Assembly: GCA_002451795.1 (NCBI GenBank)
Contig: DKDJ01000012.1
Coordinates: 24,982 to 88,981, forward strand
DNA: 64,000 nt
Direction of reading: 5' to 3'
Source of the DNA: Bacteroidales bacterium UBA6851
GTDB lineage: Bacteria; Bacteroidota; Bacteroidia; Bacteroidales; UBA932
The notes beneath the pieces were generated by a model. It was not told the DNA's origin. It saw nothing but the letters and a program-made list of their open reading frames with translations, and did not search any database. Shown one piece after another: positions 15,455-24,260 of the stretch. The stretch's first letter is position 1, and each line of letters begins with the position of its first letter. The position numbers and the translations under genes are program-made.

Positions 15455-16750
15455 TTAGTTCAGTCCTACTCTGCTGAATATATAATCCACGTTCTTGAAA
15501 TAGTAATCAAGCGTGAAGCATCCTTCAAGTTCTTCTTCGGAAAGAAGTCCCATCACTTTGGCGTCGGATTTGAGAAGGTCCTGATATGCAAGTCCTTCTG
15601 TCCATGCTTTCATGGCGATAGGCTGTACTGTGTCATAGGCCTCTTCGCGGGAAAGTCCTTTGCCGATGAGTGCGTTCATTACTCTTTGCGCGAAGATTAC
15701 GCCCTTGGTGAGGTATATATTATGGAGCATCCTTTCTGGATAGACTACAAGATTGTCAAGTATGCCCTTGAATCTGGTGAGCATATAGTCGAGGAGTTCC
15801 GTTGCATCTGGAAGTATAATGCGTTCTGTGGATGAGTGTGAAATATCCCTCTCGTGCCAAAGTGCCACATTCTCGCATGATGCTGACATGTAACCTCTCA
15901 TTACGCGCGCACAACCGCATATATTCTCGCTGCTGATAGGGTTGCGCTTGTGTGGCATGGCGCTTGACCCTTTTTGACCTTTGCGGAAGGCTTCTTCCAC
16001 TTCGCGGACTTCTGTGCGCTGAAGGTTGCGGACCTCAAAAGCCATCTGCTCAAGAGTGGAGGCTATGATGGCGAGTGTGGCGATATAGTATGCGTGACGG
16101 TCTCTCTGCAATACCTGTGTGGAGATTTCTGCTGAGTCTATGCCGAGATGCTCGCATACGTAATCCTGAATGAAGGGAGGGATGTTGGCAAAGTTGCCCA
16201 CTGCGCCGCTCATTTTCCCGGCTTCCACGCCCTTGCAAGCGTACTTGAAACGGTCTATGTTGCGCTTCATCTCCTCGTACCATAGAGCCCATTTGAGGCC
16301 AAATGATGTGATGTCGGCATGGATTCCGTGGGTGCGGCCGATGCATGGAGTCATCTTGAACTCGTGAGCTCGGCGCTTGAGTACCTCCATGAACTCTTCC
16401 AGGTCCTTGAGAAGTATGGCATTGGCCTGTTTGAGAAGATATCCGTTGGCTGTGTCTACTACATCGGTGGACGTAAGTCCGTAGTGAACCCATTTCTTTT
16501 CGTCTCCGAGGCTCTCGCTCACGGCTCTTGTGAATGCGACAACATCGTGTCTGGTCTGCTCTTCAATCTCCTTGATCCTGTCCACCGTGAATGTGGCGTG
16601 GTCTCTGATTTTGTCTACATCCTCGCGCGGAATCACGCCGAGTTCGCTCCAAGCGTAGCAGGCAAGGGTTTCTACTTTAAGATATGCGCTGAACTTGTTC
16701 TCTTCTGTCCAGACGTCCCTCATTACTTTACGTGAATATCTGTCAATCAT
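15455..16750 (-). CDS. purB: Adenylosuccinate lyase
   Basis: A 431-residue fumarase/aspartase-superfamily enzyme. Conserved regions: VVAFTRAVSESLG, HYGLTSTDVVDTANG, the His-containing GRTHGIHADITSFG and the mobile signature loop GSSAMPHKRNP. It cleaves SAICAR and adenylosuccinate, releasing fumarate, in purine synthesis. It lies 3 bp after purC, with which it forms an operon. The cobalamin riboswitch begins just downstream. Confidence 0.96.
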   Translation of the reverse strand: MIDRYSRKVMRDVWTEENKFSAYLKVETLACYAWSELGVIPREDVDKIRDHATFTVDRIKEIEEQTRHDVVAFTRAVSESLGDEKKWVHYGLTSTDVVDTANGYLLKQANAILLKDLEEFMEVLKRRAHEFKMTPCIGRTHGIHADITSFGLKWALWYEEMKRNIDRFKYACKGVEAGKMSGAVGNFANIPPFIQDYVCEHLGIDSAEISTQVLQRDRHAYYIATLAIIASTLEQMAFEVRNLQRTEVREVEEAFRKGQKGSSAMPHKRNPISSENICGCARVMRGYMSASCENVALWHERDISHSSTERIILPDATELLDYMLTRFKGILDNLVVYPERMLHNIYLTKGVIFAQRVMNALIGKGLSREEAYDTVQPIAMKAWTEGLAYQDLLKSDAKVMGLLSEEELEGCFTLDYYFKNVDYIFSRVGLN

Positions 16751-16753
16751 GGC

Positions 16754-17701
16754 TTATTGGCGGTTGGAAAGGAACTCCTCAATATGGGTGCGGATACGCT
16801 CTGAAAGATCATCGCACTGGGCCCTCTGGAATTTTTCTCCAGTGATGTGCTCGTAAAGTTCGATGTATCTGTCTGTGATGTTGCTTACTACCTCGTCAGT
16901 CATCTCCGGTATTACCTCTCCTTCCCGGCCCTGGAAACCTCCCGCCATGAGCCATTCACGGACAAATTCTTTGGAGAGCTGCTTCTGCCTTTCACCGGCA
17001 GCAAGCCTCTGCTCGTAGCCGTCAGCATAAAAATATCTCGAAGAGTCAGGGGTGTGAATCTCGTCCATGAGGATAATCTTTCCGTCACGCTTTCCAAATT
17101 CGTATTTGGTGTCCACCAGGATGAGTCCTTTGTCTGCAGCCATCTCGCATCCCCTTTCGTAGAGAGCGCGGGTGTATGCTTCAAGCTGCTCATAATCTTC
17201 TTTTGAAACTATTCCTCTGGCGATGATGTCCTCCTTGCTTATGTCTTCATCGTGTCCTTCAGCGGCCTTTGTTGTAGGAGTAATGATGGGCTCTGGGAAT
17301 TTTTGGTTCTCTACCATTCCTTCTGGCAGGGCAACTCCGCAGAGTGTGCGCTTGCCGGACTTGTATTCTCTCCATGCATGACCGGTGAGGTAGCCTCTGA
17401 TAACCATTTCCACCTTGAATGGCTCGCATCTATATCCGACAGTGACCATAGGATCAACCTCTGCTATCTTCCAATTGGGGATAATGTCAGACGTGGCATC
17501 CAGGAACTTAGATGCTATCTGGTTGAGTACCTGCCCCTTGAATGGAATTCCTTTGGGAAGAACCACGTCAAAGGCGGAGATGCGGTCGGTGGCTACCATC
17601 ACAAGATAGTCGCTGCCGATGCTGTACACGTCGCGGACCTTGCCTTGATACTTGGCTGTCTGGCCCTTAAAACTGAAATCAGTGCTTACTAATGCTTTCA
17701 T
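16754..17701 (-). CDS. purC: Phosphoribosylaminoimidazole-succinocarboxamide synthase (SAICAR synthetase)
   Basis: A 315-residue PurC of the longer Bacteroidota/eukaryote type. ATP-binding region KYQGKVRDVYSIGSDYLVMV, then ATDRISAFDVVLPKGIPFKG, EMVIRGYLTGHAWREYKSG, and the signature ILVDTKYEFGKRDGKIILMDEIHTPDS are present. It joins aspartate to CAIR with ATP in de novo purine synthesis. The gene is divergent from purF across a ~80-bp gap and is followed by purB at 3 bp, so the two flanking promoters serve the pathway together. Confidence 0.96.
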   Translation of the reverse strand: MKALVSTDFSFKGQTAKYQGKVRDVYSIGSDYLVMVATDRISAFDVVLPKGIPFKGQVLNQIASKFLDATSDIIPNWKIAEVDPMVTVGYRCEPFKVEMVIRGYLTGHAWREYKSGKRTLCGVALPEGMVENQKFPEPIITPTTKAAEGHDEDISKEDIIARGIVSKEDYEQLEAYTRALYERGCEMAADKGLILVDTKYEFGKRDGKIILMDEIHTPDSSRYFYADGYEQRLAAGERQKQLSKEFVREWLMAGGFQGREGEVIPEMTDEVVSNITDRYIELYEHITGEKFQRAQCDDLSERIRTHIEEFLSNRQ

Positions 17702-17725
17702 AAAAATGAGGAAAAAATATGTTCA

Positions 17726-17733
17726 CAAATGTA
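17726..17733 (-). promoter_or_regulatory. -7 promoter element of purC-purB
   Basis: TACATTTG on the minus strand, 24 bp upstream of the purC ATG at 17701. The -33 region is not obvious. Confidence 0.4.
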
Positions 17734-17766
17734 CTCATTTTTACTCAAGCCTTAAAATAAAATTAC

Positions 17767-17774
17767 TAAATTTG
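17767..17774 (+). promoter_or_regulatory. -7 promoter element of purF
   Basis: TAAATTTG ends only 6 bp before the purF ATG at 17781, which places transcription start at or next to the start codon and suggests a leaderless mRNA. Confidence 0.5.
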
Positions 17775-17780
17775 TCGGAT

Positions 17781-19190
17781 ATGAATTGTCTTGACAGCGA
17801 GATCCACGAAGAATGTGGAGTGTTCGGCATCTATGGGATTGAGAATGCCGCGAATCTAGTGTATTACGGTCTTCACGCCCTTCAGCATAGAGGTCAGGAA
17901 GGATGCGGTATAGTGTCCCGTGGTGACGATGGCGTACTTAGGCGTGTAAAGGGGGAGGGGCTTGTTACCGAGATCTTCAACGAGGACAACCTTTCCGGTC
18001 TGAAAGGAAATATGGCAATAGGCCATGTCCGTTATTCTACAACAGGCGGCGGTGGAATCGATAACGTTCAGCCTTTTCTTTTTCATCATAATACAGGAGA
18101 TTTTTCCATTGCCCATAATGGCAACATTGTCAATTCCCAGCAGCTCCGCCGTTACCTGGAGGATAGGGGCACTCTTTTTCAGTCGTCTTCCGATAGCGAG
18201 ATTCTCGCGCATCTTATTCGCAAGGATCCACGGGAGCGTAAGCGCCCACGCATTTATGCCATCAAGGAGGCCCTCAATATGATAGAAGGAGCATTCGCTT
18301 TTCTGATTATGACACAAAATCGTATCTATGCCTGCCGGGACAAGCACGGTTTGCGTCCGCTCTCGCTTGGCAGACTAGGAGATGGCTATGTGATTAGCAG
18401 TGAGACTTGTGCTTTTGATGTCATTGGGGCGCAGTTTATAAGGGATATAGAGCCAGGAGAGATAGTTACCATAGATCATCAGGGTGTAAGGTCCAGCAGT
18501 TATTCCGATTTCAAGCATCACTTCCTTTGTGCGATGGAATATATTTATTTCGCGCGTCCTGACAGTGATATTGAGGGATGCAATGTGCACAATTTCAGGA
18601 AGATGACCGGGAAGCTTCTTTTCGATGAGGCTCCTGCCGATGCTGATATTGTCGTCGGGGTTCCAGATTCAAGTCTGAGTGCTGCCATGGGATATGCGGA
18701 GGCTAGTGGCCTTCCGTATGAGATGGGGCTTATAAAGAACAAGTATATTGGCAGAACCTTTATCCAGCCTTCTCAGGAGATGAGGGACAAAGGAGTGAAA
18801 ATGAAGCTTTCACCTGTCAAGACTATCGTGAATGGTAAGAGAATTGTCCTTATAGATGATTCTGTCGTAAGGGGTACCACTTCAAGAAGAATTGTGGCTA
18901 TGCTTCGTGAGGCTGGTGCTAAGGAAGTACATCTAAGAATTGCGAGCCCTCAGATTACAGGTCCATGCTACTATGGTATTGATATTTCCACTCGTAAGGA
19001 ACTAATGTGCGCTGGGAGAACACTCGAAGAGGTGAGGGAATCTCTTGGTGTGGATACCATAGCATTCCTTTCTGAAAAGTCCTTATTCGAGGCCGGAAGG
19101 AGGAACGAACTCTGTCTTGCCTGCTTTAATGGCAATTATCCTACATATCTTTATCAGGAATCTGAAGAGGAAAACGAAGCGAAATGCTAA
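17781..19190 (+). CDS. purF: Amidophosphoribosyltransferase
   Basis: The open frame reaches back to 17652, but that part overlaps purC and the promoter, so ATG 17781 is used (469 aa). MNCLDSEIHEECGVFGIYG shows a short propeptide before Cys12, the glutaminase nucleophile once processed. Glutaminase motifs (GHVRYSTTGGG, IAHNGNI) are followed by the phosphoribosyltransferase domain with PRPP loop IVLIDDSVVRGTTSRRI and C-terminal Cys residues (LMCAGR, ELCLACFNGNYP) typical of iron-sulfur PurF. It makes phosphoribosylamine in the first step of purine synthesis. The radical SAM gene overlaps its last 7 bp. Confidence 0.95.
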   Translation: MNCLDSEIHEECGVFGIYGIENAANLVYYGLHALQHRGQEGCGIVSRGDDGVLRRVKGEGLVTEIFNEDNLSGLKGNMAIGHVRYSTTGGGGIDNVQPFLFHHNTGDFSIAHNGNIVNSQQLRRYLEDRGTLFQSSSDSEILAHLIRKDPRERKRPRIYAIKEALNMIEGAFAFLIMTQNRIYACRDKHGLRPLSLGRLGDGYVISSETCAFDVIGAQFIRDIEPGEIVTIDHQGVRSSSYSDFKHHFLCAMEYIYFARPDSDIEGCNVHNFRKMTGKLLFDEAPADADIVVGVPDSSLSAAMGYAEASGLPYEMGLIKNKYIGRTFIQPSQEMRDKGVKMKLSPVKTIVNGKRIVLIDDSVVRGTTSRRIVAMLREAGAKEVHLRIASPQITGPCYYGIDISTRKELMCAGRTLEEVRESLGVDTIAFLSEKSLFEAGRRNELCLACFNGNYPTYLYQESEEENEAKC

Positions 19191-19939
19191 GAGAGAACAC
19201 TGTATTTGGCCCGATTCATAGTCGTAGGTTAGGCTCCTCCCTTGGAATCAACCTGCTGCCGGAGCATGGAAAGATTTGCTCCTTTGACTGTATATACTGT
19301 GAGTGCGGATGGAATAAGGATGGACGTGATGATACGCGTATCCCGTCTGCTGTGGAAGTGAGAAATGCTCTTGAATCCAAGCTTTTATGTCTCAAGAAGG
19401 AGGGTACGCACATTGATTCTATCACGTTCTCCGGGGATGGTGAATCCACACTTCATCCGGAGTTTTCCCGCATCGTGAATGATACTATTGAACTTAGGGA
19501 TGCTTATTACCCTGAAGCCAAGGTATCAGTGTTGTCGAATGCTACAAGAGTGCATGTCCCATCGGTTTTCGAAGCACTGTGTAAGGTGGATTCTCCGATT
19601 ATGAAGATAGATGCCCCTACGGACGAGCTTGTTGCGCGCATTGACCGCCCGGCTCCTGGGTACAGTCTTCGTAGGACTGTCGAGGCTCTGAAGAAATTTG
19701 AAGGGAATTTCATACTTCAGACTATGTTTCTCAAGAGCCATGATTTTGACAGCTCGAGTCCTGAGGTCCTTGATGGATGGAAAGATATAGTCAGAGAGTT
19801 GCGGCCGAGAGAAATAATGGTCTATACGATAGATCGTCCGACACCTATGGAAGGTCTTGAGAAATTCTCCCCGGAAAGGATGCGTGAACTTGTCTCTGAC
19901 TTAATTGAAGAGGGTTTCAATATTGATATCAAAGGATAG
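19184..19939 (+). CDS. Radical SAM protein (COG0731-like)
   Basis: A 251-residue radical SAM enzyme. The cluster motif CX3CX2C is Cys32, Cys36 and Cys39 in KICSFDCIYCECG; TFSGDGESTLHPEF corresponds to the glycine-rich SAM-binding strand; a TIM-barrel continues with DAPTDELVARIDRPAPG. It starts with VFGPIHSRRLGSSLGINLLP, typical of a widespread uncharacterised family distantly related to wyosine-synthesis enzymes. No auxiliary cluster Cys motif is seen at the C-terminus. It overlaps purF by 7 bp and so is co-transcribed with it. A link to purine metabolism or tRNA modification is possible, but the substrate is unknown. Confidence 0.75.
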   Translation: MLRENTVFGPIHSRRLGSSLGINLLPEHGKICSFDCIYCECGWNKDGRDDTRIPSAVEVRNALESKLLCLKKEGTHIDSITFSGDGESTLHPEFSRIVNDTIELRDAYYPEAKVSVLSNATRVHVPSVFEALCKVDSPIMKIDAPTDELVARIDRPAPGYSLRRTVEALKKFEGNFILQTMFLKSHDFDSSSPEVLDGWKDIVRELRPREIMVYTIDRPTPMEGLEKFSPERMRELVSDLIEEGFNIDIKG

Positions 19940-20005
19940 CGTTGGGCACTCCCTCGTTCATCAGCGAATCTTATTTTTTACATCAGCCATCATATAGCAT
20001 ACAAA

Positions 20006-20049
20006 AGGGGATGACCTACAAGTCTGTATTGACTGTCTGGTCATCCCCT
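20006..20049. terminator. Bidirectional terminator between radical SAM gene and purA
   Basis: An 11-bp perfect inverted repeat AGGGGATGACC / GGTCATCCCCT (20006-20016 with 20039-20049, 22-nt loop) lies between convergent genes. T-rich sequence follows on the plus strand and a short A/T stretch on the other side. Confidence 0.6.
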
Positions 20050-20084
20050 CTATTGGAATTTTCTTTCTGATTTATTAGAAATAC

Positions 20085-21350
20085 CTATCTGATTACAATC
20101 TCACTTCTGTCAGGTCCTACTGAAATGATTCTTACAGGGCATCCTGTTTCGGCTTCTATGAATGAGATATAATCCTTAAGCTCGGCAGGGAAGTCCTCGT
20201 ACTTGCGTACAGAACAGATGTCGGTATTCCAGCCTTTGAATTCCTTGTATACAGGCGTGATGTTATCGTTGCATTCAAATGGGAAGTAATCCACTACCTC
20301 ATCGCCTACTTTGTATGCGGTGGCAACTTTAATGGTCTCAAATGTGTTGAGTACATCTGATTTCATCATGATGAGTTCGGTTACCCCATTCATCATTACG
20401 GCATACTTGAGAGCTACAAGATCGAGCCATCCGCAGCGGCGAGGGCGACCTGTAGTGGCGCCGAACTCGTTGCCTATACGCCTGAGTTCTTCTCCAGTCT
20501 CATCAAGGAGTTCGGTAGGGAAAGGTCCGCTTCCGACCCTGGTACAATAGGCCTTGAATATGCCTATCACCTTACCTACATGACATGGGGCTACTCCCAA
20601 GCCTGTACATACACCTGCTGTCATGGTGTTGGATGAGGTTACGAACGGATAAGTACCGAAATCAATGTCAAGCATTGAACCCTGTGCGCCTTCTGCAAGT
20701 ACAGGAACGTCGTTCTTGAGATATTCATTGACCTTGAGCTCGCTCTCGATAAACTCAAACCTCTTGAGTTGCTCCACGGACTCAAACCACTTCTTCTCGT
20801 ATTCGGTGACATCATATGAATAGTCATACTCGGCAAGAGTCTCGGCGTGCTTGTTCTTCAAGGTTTCGTACCTTTTCCTGAATTCAGCAGAGAGGATGTC
20901 TCCGACTCTCAGGCCGTTGCGTCCGGTCTTGTCCATATATGTAGGTCCTATGCCTTTGAGAGTGGACCCGATCTTGGACTTGCCTTTCGCAGCTTCGCTT
21001 GCCGCATCGAGAATCCTGTGGGTAGGGAGGATAAGATGTGCCCTTTTGGAGATGAGGAGCTTTCCCGTAATGTCTCCGCCCTTGGCTTCGATGTCGTTGA
21101 TTTCTTCCATCAGGATGACAGGGTCAATCACGACTCCATTGCCTATCACGTTTACGGTGTCTGGTCTGAAGATACCGGAAGGAACTGTATGGAGGACGAA
21201 TGACTCTCCGTCGAATTTGAGTGAATGTCCAGCGTTCGGCCCGCCCTGGAATCTCGCAATAACTTTGTAGTCCGGGGTCAGCACATCGACCACCTTGCCT
21301 TTTCCCTCGTCTCCCCACTGGAGCCCGAGTACAACGTCAATTTTTTTCAT
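20085..21350 (-). CDS. purA: Adenylosuccinate synthetase
   Basis: A 421-residue PurA. The GTP-binding loop LGLQWGDEGKGKVVD is at the N-terminus, with GPNAGHSL, IGSTLKGIGPTYMDKTGRNG, AEGAQGSMLDIDFGTYPFV and TTGRPRRCGWLDLVAL in the standard order. It joins IMP and aspartate with GTP to form adenylosuccinate, which PurB cleaves to AMP. It is a single gene with its own promoter at 21438-21409, divergent from nrdD, and converges on the purF-radical SAM transcript across a terminator. Confidence 0.96.
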   Translation of the reverse strand: MKKIDVVLGLQWGDEGKGKVVDVLTPDYKVIARFQGGPNAGHSLKFDGESFVLHTVPSGIFRPDTVNVIGNGVVIDPVILMEEINDIEAKGGDITGKLLISKRAHLILPTHRILDAASEAAKGKSKIGSTLKGIGPTYMDKTGRNGLRVGDILSAEFRKRYETLKNKHAETLAEYDYSYDVTEYEKKWFESVEQLKRFEFIESELKVNEYLKNDVPVLAEGAQGSMLDIDFGTYPFVTSSNTMTAGVCTGLGVAPCHVGKVIGIFKAYCTRVGSGPFPTELLDETGEELRRIGNEFGATTGRPRRCGWLDLVALKYAVMMNGVTELIMMKSDVLNTFETIKVATAYKVGDEVVDYFPFECNDNITPVYKEFKGWNTDICSVRKYEDFPAELKDYISFIEAETGCPVRIISVGPDRSEIVIR

Positions 21351-21408
21351 TATTATATAGTTGTGTCAATAATCCACACAAGGGAAGTAATCCTCTTCCC
21401 AAACCTCA

Positions 21409-21438
21409 CAAAGGTAGTAAAATATATTGACAATTCAA
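21409..21438 (-). promoter_or_regulatory. purA promoter
   Basis: TTG (21438-21436), 19-bp spacer and TACCTTTG (21416-21409) on the minus strand, 58 bp upstream of the purA ATG. Confidence 0.6.
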
Positions 21439-21507
21439 GTTCTGTTGCGCTTAAACTTGAACTTGTACTTGGTGTTGAAAAGTTGTTGATAACTTGGTCT
21501 TGGATTA

Positions 21508-21539
21508 TTGGTCAATACGAGTCATAATTTCTAAATTTG
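21508..21539 (+). promoter_or_regulatory. nrdD-nrdG promoter
   Basis: TTG (21508-21510), 21-bp spacer and TAAATTTG (21532-21539), about 47 bp before the nrdD ATG at 21587. Confidence 0.5.
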
Positions 21540-21586
21540 TGGAAATAGCGACAAGTAGTTTAGAATAATTTTAAATCAATAATATA

Positions 21587-23791
21587 ATGGATGTACGTAA
21601 AACCAATGGCTCTATTGAGGAGTTCGATAAGGCTAAATTGGCGCGAGGAATACATGAGGCATACAAGTCTGCGAAAGAGTATTGCGATGACTCTATAGTC
21701 GTGTCGATTATCAATAACCTATACATATACGAAGGTATTACAAGTGCGGAGATTCGTCGTCAGGTGGAGGAGTCTCTGATGTCTATCAATAAGCGTGTCG
21801 CTCATGCCTATATTGATAAGTTTGATGCTGACATAGACTTGCGCAAGAAGCGTGACTTTATTAAGGACTATATCGCGGCGTCTAATGCGGCTACTGGTTC
21901 CAAGTTCGATTCAAACGCCAACGTCACTCGTAAAAATATCGTTACTCTTGGCAACGAACTTTATAAAGAGAACAATATCAAGCAGAACAGGTACATTATG
22001 TGCGACAAGATTAAGACCCTCTATGGAAGGGCACTTGCCGACCAGTACCTAAAAGACCTGAATTCGCATGTCCTTTATAAGCACGATGAGAGTGGTACTC
22101 CTGGCTTCCCTTACTGTGTTGCCATTACTATGTATCCGTTCCTGGTGAGCGGCCTTAAGGAGTTAGGTGGCGTATCCATAGCACCTACTGATCTCAAGTC
22201 ATTCTGCGGGGAGTTCATTAATCTCGTTTATTCTATCTCCTCCCAGTTTATGGGTGCGGTAGCTACACCGGAGTTTCTTATGTATCTTGACTATTTCATC
22301 CGAAAGGATTATGGTGACGACTACCTTAACCGTCTTGATGAGGTGGTGGAGCTGAATGTCAAGAAGCGTACTCTGGTGAAGGTCATTGACAATTACTTCC
22401 AGCAGGTGGTGCACTCTATGAATATGCCAGCTGGCAATAGGGGTTATCAGACAGTGTTCTGGAATATAAGTTATTTCGATAAGAACTATTTTCAGGGTGT
22501 ATTCGGGGACTTCCGTTTTCCTGATGGTTCTGCTCCAAGGTGGGAGACTCTTGACTGGCTTCAGAGACATTTCATGAACTGGTTCAATGAGGAACGCCGC
22601 AACTATCTCCTTACATTCCCAGTGGAGACCATGGCGCTTCTTACTGACGGAGGCGACGGCTATTCGGATGAAGCTTATGCCGACTTTACGGCTGAGATGT
22701 GGTCCAAGGGACATAGTTTCTTCTGCTATATTTCTAATAGTCCAGATTCTCTCTCAAGCTGCTGTCGACTGCGCAATAGTTTGAAAGACCTTGAGGATAA
22801 GGAAGATTCTTCCCATAACCACACCACTCACCAGTATTCCATGGGTACGGCTTCTGTCGCCACTGGCTCCAAGTCTGTGATGACTATCAATCTCAATAGG
22901 CTCATTCAGGATGCTGTGCGTAGGTATTTTCGTGAGAGGAGGGGAGTCTCACTTCCTGAGGGAAAGGCTCTTGATCCTTCTTCCAACTTCTATGACAAGG
23001 AAGACCTCTACAATAATTACATAGCTAAGGCTCTCACCGAGATGACTGAGCGTGTGCACAAGTATCAAATTGCCTTCAACGAGATTATCAAGGACTTCTA
23101 CAAGGCTGATATGCTTGACGTGTACAATGCTGGGTTCATAGATATGAAGAAACAGTATCTTACTGTCGGTGTGAATGGCCTTACTGAGGCTGCAGAATTC
23201 CTTGGTTTGGAAATTTCTCCTAACCCGACATACGGGGAGTTTGTGAACAAGGTGCTTGAGACCATCAATATCTCCAACCGCAAGGACCGTACGTCGGAGG
23301 CTATGTTCAATACTGAATTCGTTCCTGCGGAGAATCTTGCGGCGAAGAACTATAAGTGGGATAGCAAGGACGGTTATTTCGTTTCTTCTAAGCACAACCT
23401 CTATAGCTCGTATTTCTATAATCCGGAGGATGATATGGTGTCCATTATTGACAAGTTCAAGTTGCATGGGGAGGACTATGTCAAGTACCTTGACGGAGGC
23501 TCTGCCCTTCACATGAACCTTCAGGAGCACCTGAGCAAGGAGCAGTATCGCCAGCTTCTCAAGGTTGCGGCACACTATGGGACCAATTACTTTACATTCA
23601 ACGTTCGCAATACTATCTGTAATGACTGTGGCTATATCAGCAAAGATACTCTCACCAAGTGTCCTAAATGCGGAAGTGAGAATGTGGACTACCTGACAAG
23701 AGTCATAGGGTATCTCAAGAGAGTATCATCATTTGCGGAGCCTCGTCAGGTGGAAGCCAAGCACAGGTTCTATGCTCCGGATAAGATGTAA
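21587..23791 (+). CDS. nrdD: Anaerobic (class III) ribonucleoside-triphosphate reductase
   Basis: A 734-residue NrdD. An N-terminal ATP-cone (VRKTNGSIEEFDKAKLARGI) is followed by the ten-stranded barrel with SNSPDSLSSCCRLRN holding active-site Cys residues. A zinc site is formed by CNDCGYISKDTLTKCPKCG, and the glycyl-radical loop RVIGYLKR puts the radical at about Gly708, 26 residues from the end. It reduces NTPs to dNTPs without oxygen after activation by NrdG, whose ATG overlaps the nrdD stop by 1 bp. It fits an anaerobe. The 235-bp divergent region to purA contains two DnaA-box-like sequences. Confidence 0.95.
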   Translation: MDVRKTNGSIEEFDKAKLARGIHEAYKSAKEYCDDSIVVSIINNLYIYEGITSAEIRRQVEESLMSINKRVAHAYIDKFDADIDLRKKRDFIKDYIAASNAATGSKFDSNANVTRKNIVTLGNELYKENNIKQNRYIMCDKIKTLYGRALADQYLKDLNSHVLYKHDESGTPGFPYCVAITMYPFLVSGLKELGGVSIAPTDLKSFCGEFINLVYSISSQFMGAVATPEFLMYLDYFIRKDYGDDYLNRLDEVVELNVKKRTLVKVIDNYFQQVVHSMNMPAGNRGYQTVFWNISYFDKNYFQGVFGDFRFPDGSAPRWETLDWLQRHFMNWFNEERRNYLLTFPVETMALLTDGGDGYSDEAYADFTAEMWSKGHSFFCYISNSPDSLSSCCRLRNSLKDLEDKEDSSHNHTTHQYSMGTASVATGSKSVMTINLNRLIQDAVRRYFRERRGVSLPEGKALDPSSNFYDKEDLYNNYIAKALTEMTERVHKYQIAFNEIIKDFYKADMLDVYNAGFIDMKKQYLTVGVNGLTEAAEFLGLEISPNPTYGEFVNKVLETINISNRKDRTSEAMFNTEFVPAENLAAKNYKWDSKDGYFVSSKHNLYSSYFYNPEDDMVSIIDKFKLHGEDYVKYLDGGSALHMNLQEHLSKEQYRQLLKVAAHYGTNYFTFNVRNTICNDCGYISKDTLTKCPKCGSENVDYLTRVIGYLKRVSSFAEPRQVEAKHRFYAPDKM

Positions 23792-24258
23792 TGATAAAGT
23801 ATATACCCACACTTACTGATATAGTGCTGGAAGAGATTCCAGACAGAGTTACCCTGGCAGTGGAGATTTCCAACTGTCAGGGTAATTGTTGTGGCTGTCA
23901 TTCTCCGTTCCTAAGAAAGGATATAGGAGAGGAACTTGACAGGACGGCGGTGGACAGGATTGTCTCGCAGAATTTTGGGGCCAATTGTTTTCTGTTTCTT
24001 GGTGAAGGTAATGACAGGGCTGCGCTTATGGACATCGCTGACTATGTGCGAAGCAGCTATCCTGGTATGGAACTCGCCTTGTATTCTGGGAGGACGGAGG
24101 TGGAGCCGGAGTTGGCCTCACACTTCGATTTTGTCAAGGTGGGACCATTCGTTCCAGAGTACGGCCCTCTCAATGAGCCCACGACTAATCAGCGCCTTTA
24201 CTATAAGGGAGAGGATATTACATCCCGGTTTTGGAGGAAGAAAGATAAAAATATATAA
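23791..24258 (+). CDS. nrdG: Anaerobic ribonucleotide reductase activating enzyme
   Basis: A 155-residue radical SAM activase. The motif CX3CX2C is Cys29, Cys33 and Cys36 (SNCQGNCCGCHSPFL), with an extra adjacent Cys34. FLGEGNDRAALMDIADYV corresponds to the SAM-binding region. It forms the glycyl radical of NrdD, using SAM and a 4Fe-4S cluster. It directly follows nrdD and precedes the uracil permease gene by 2 bp, so the three are likely one transcript. Confidence 0.9.
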   Translation: MIKYIPTLTDIVLEEIPDRVTLAVEISNCQGNCCGCHSPFLRKDIGEELDRTAVDRIVSQNFGANCFLFLGEGNDRAALMDIADYVRSSYPGMELALYSGRTEVEPELASHFDFVKVGPFVPEYGPLNEPTTNQRLYYKGEDITSRFWRKKDKNI

Positions 24259-24260
24259 TT

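Noticed and set aside
22949..23575. 208-residue open frame on the minus strand
   Set aside because: Antisense to nrdD, with Val/Leu/Ile/His-rich low-information sequence.
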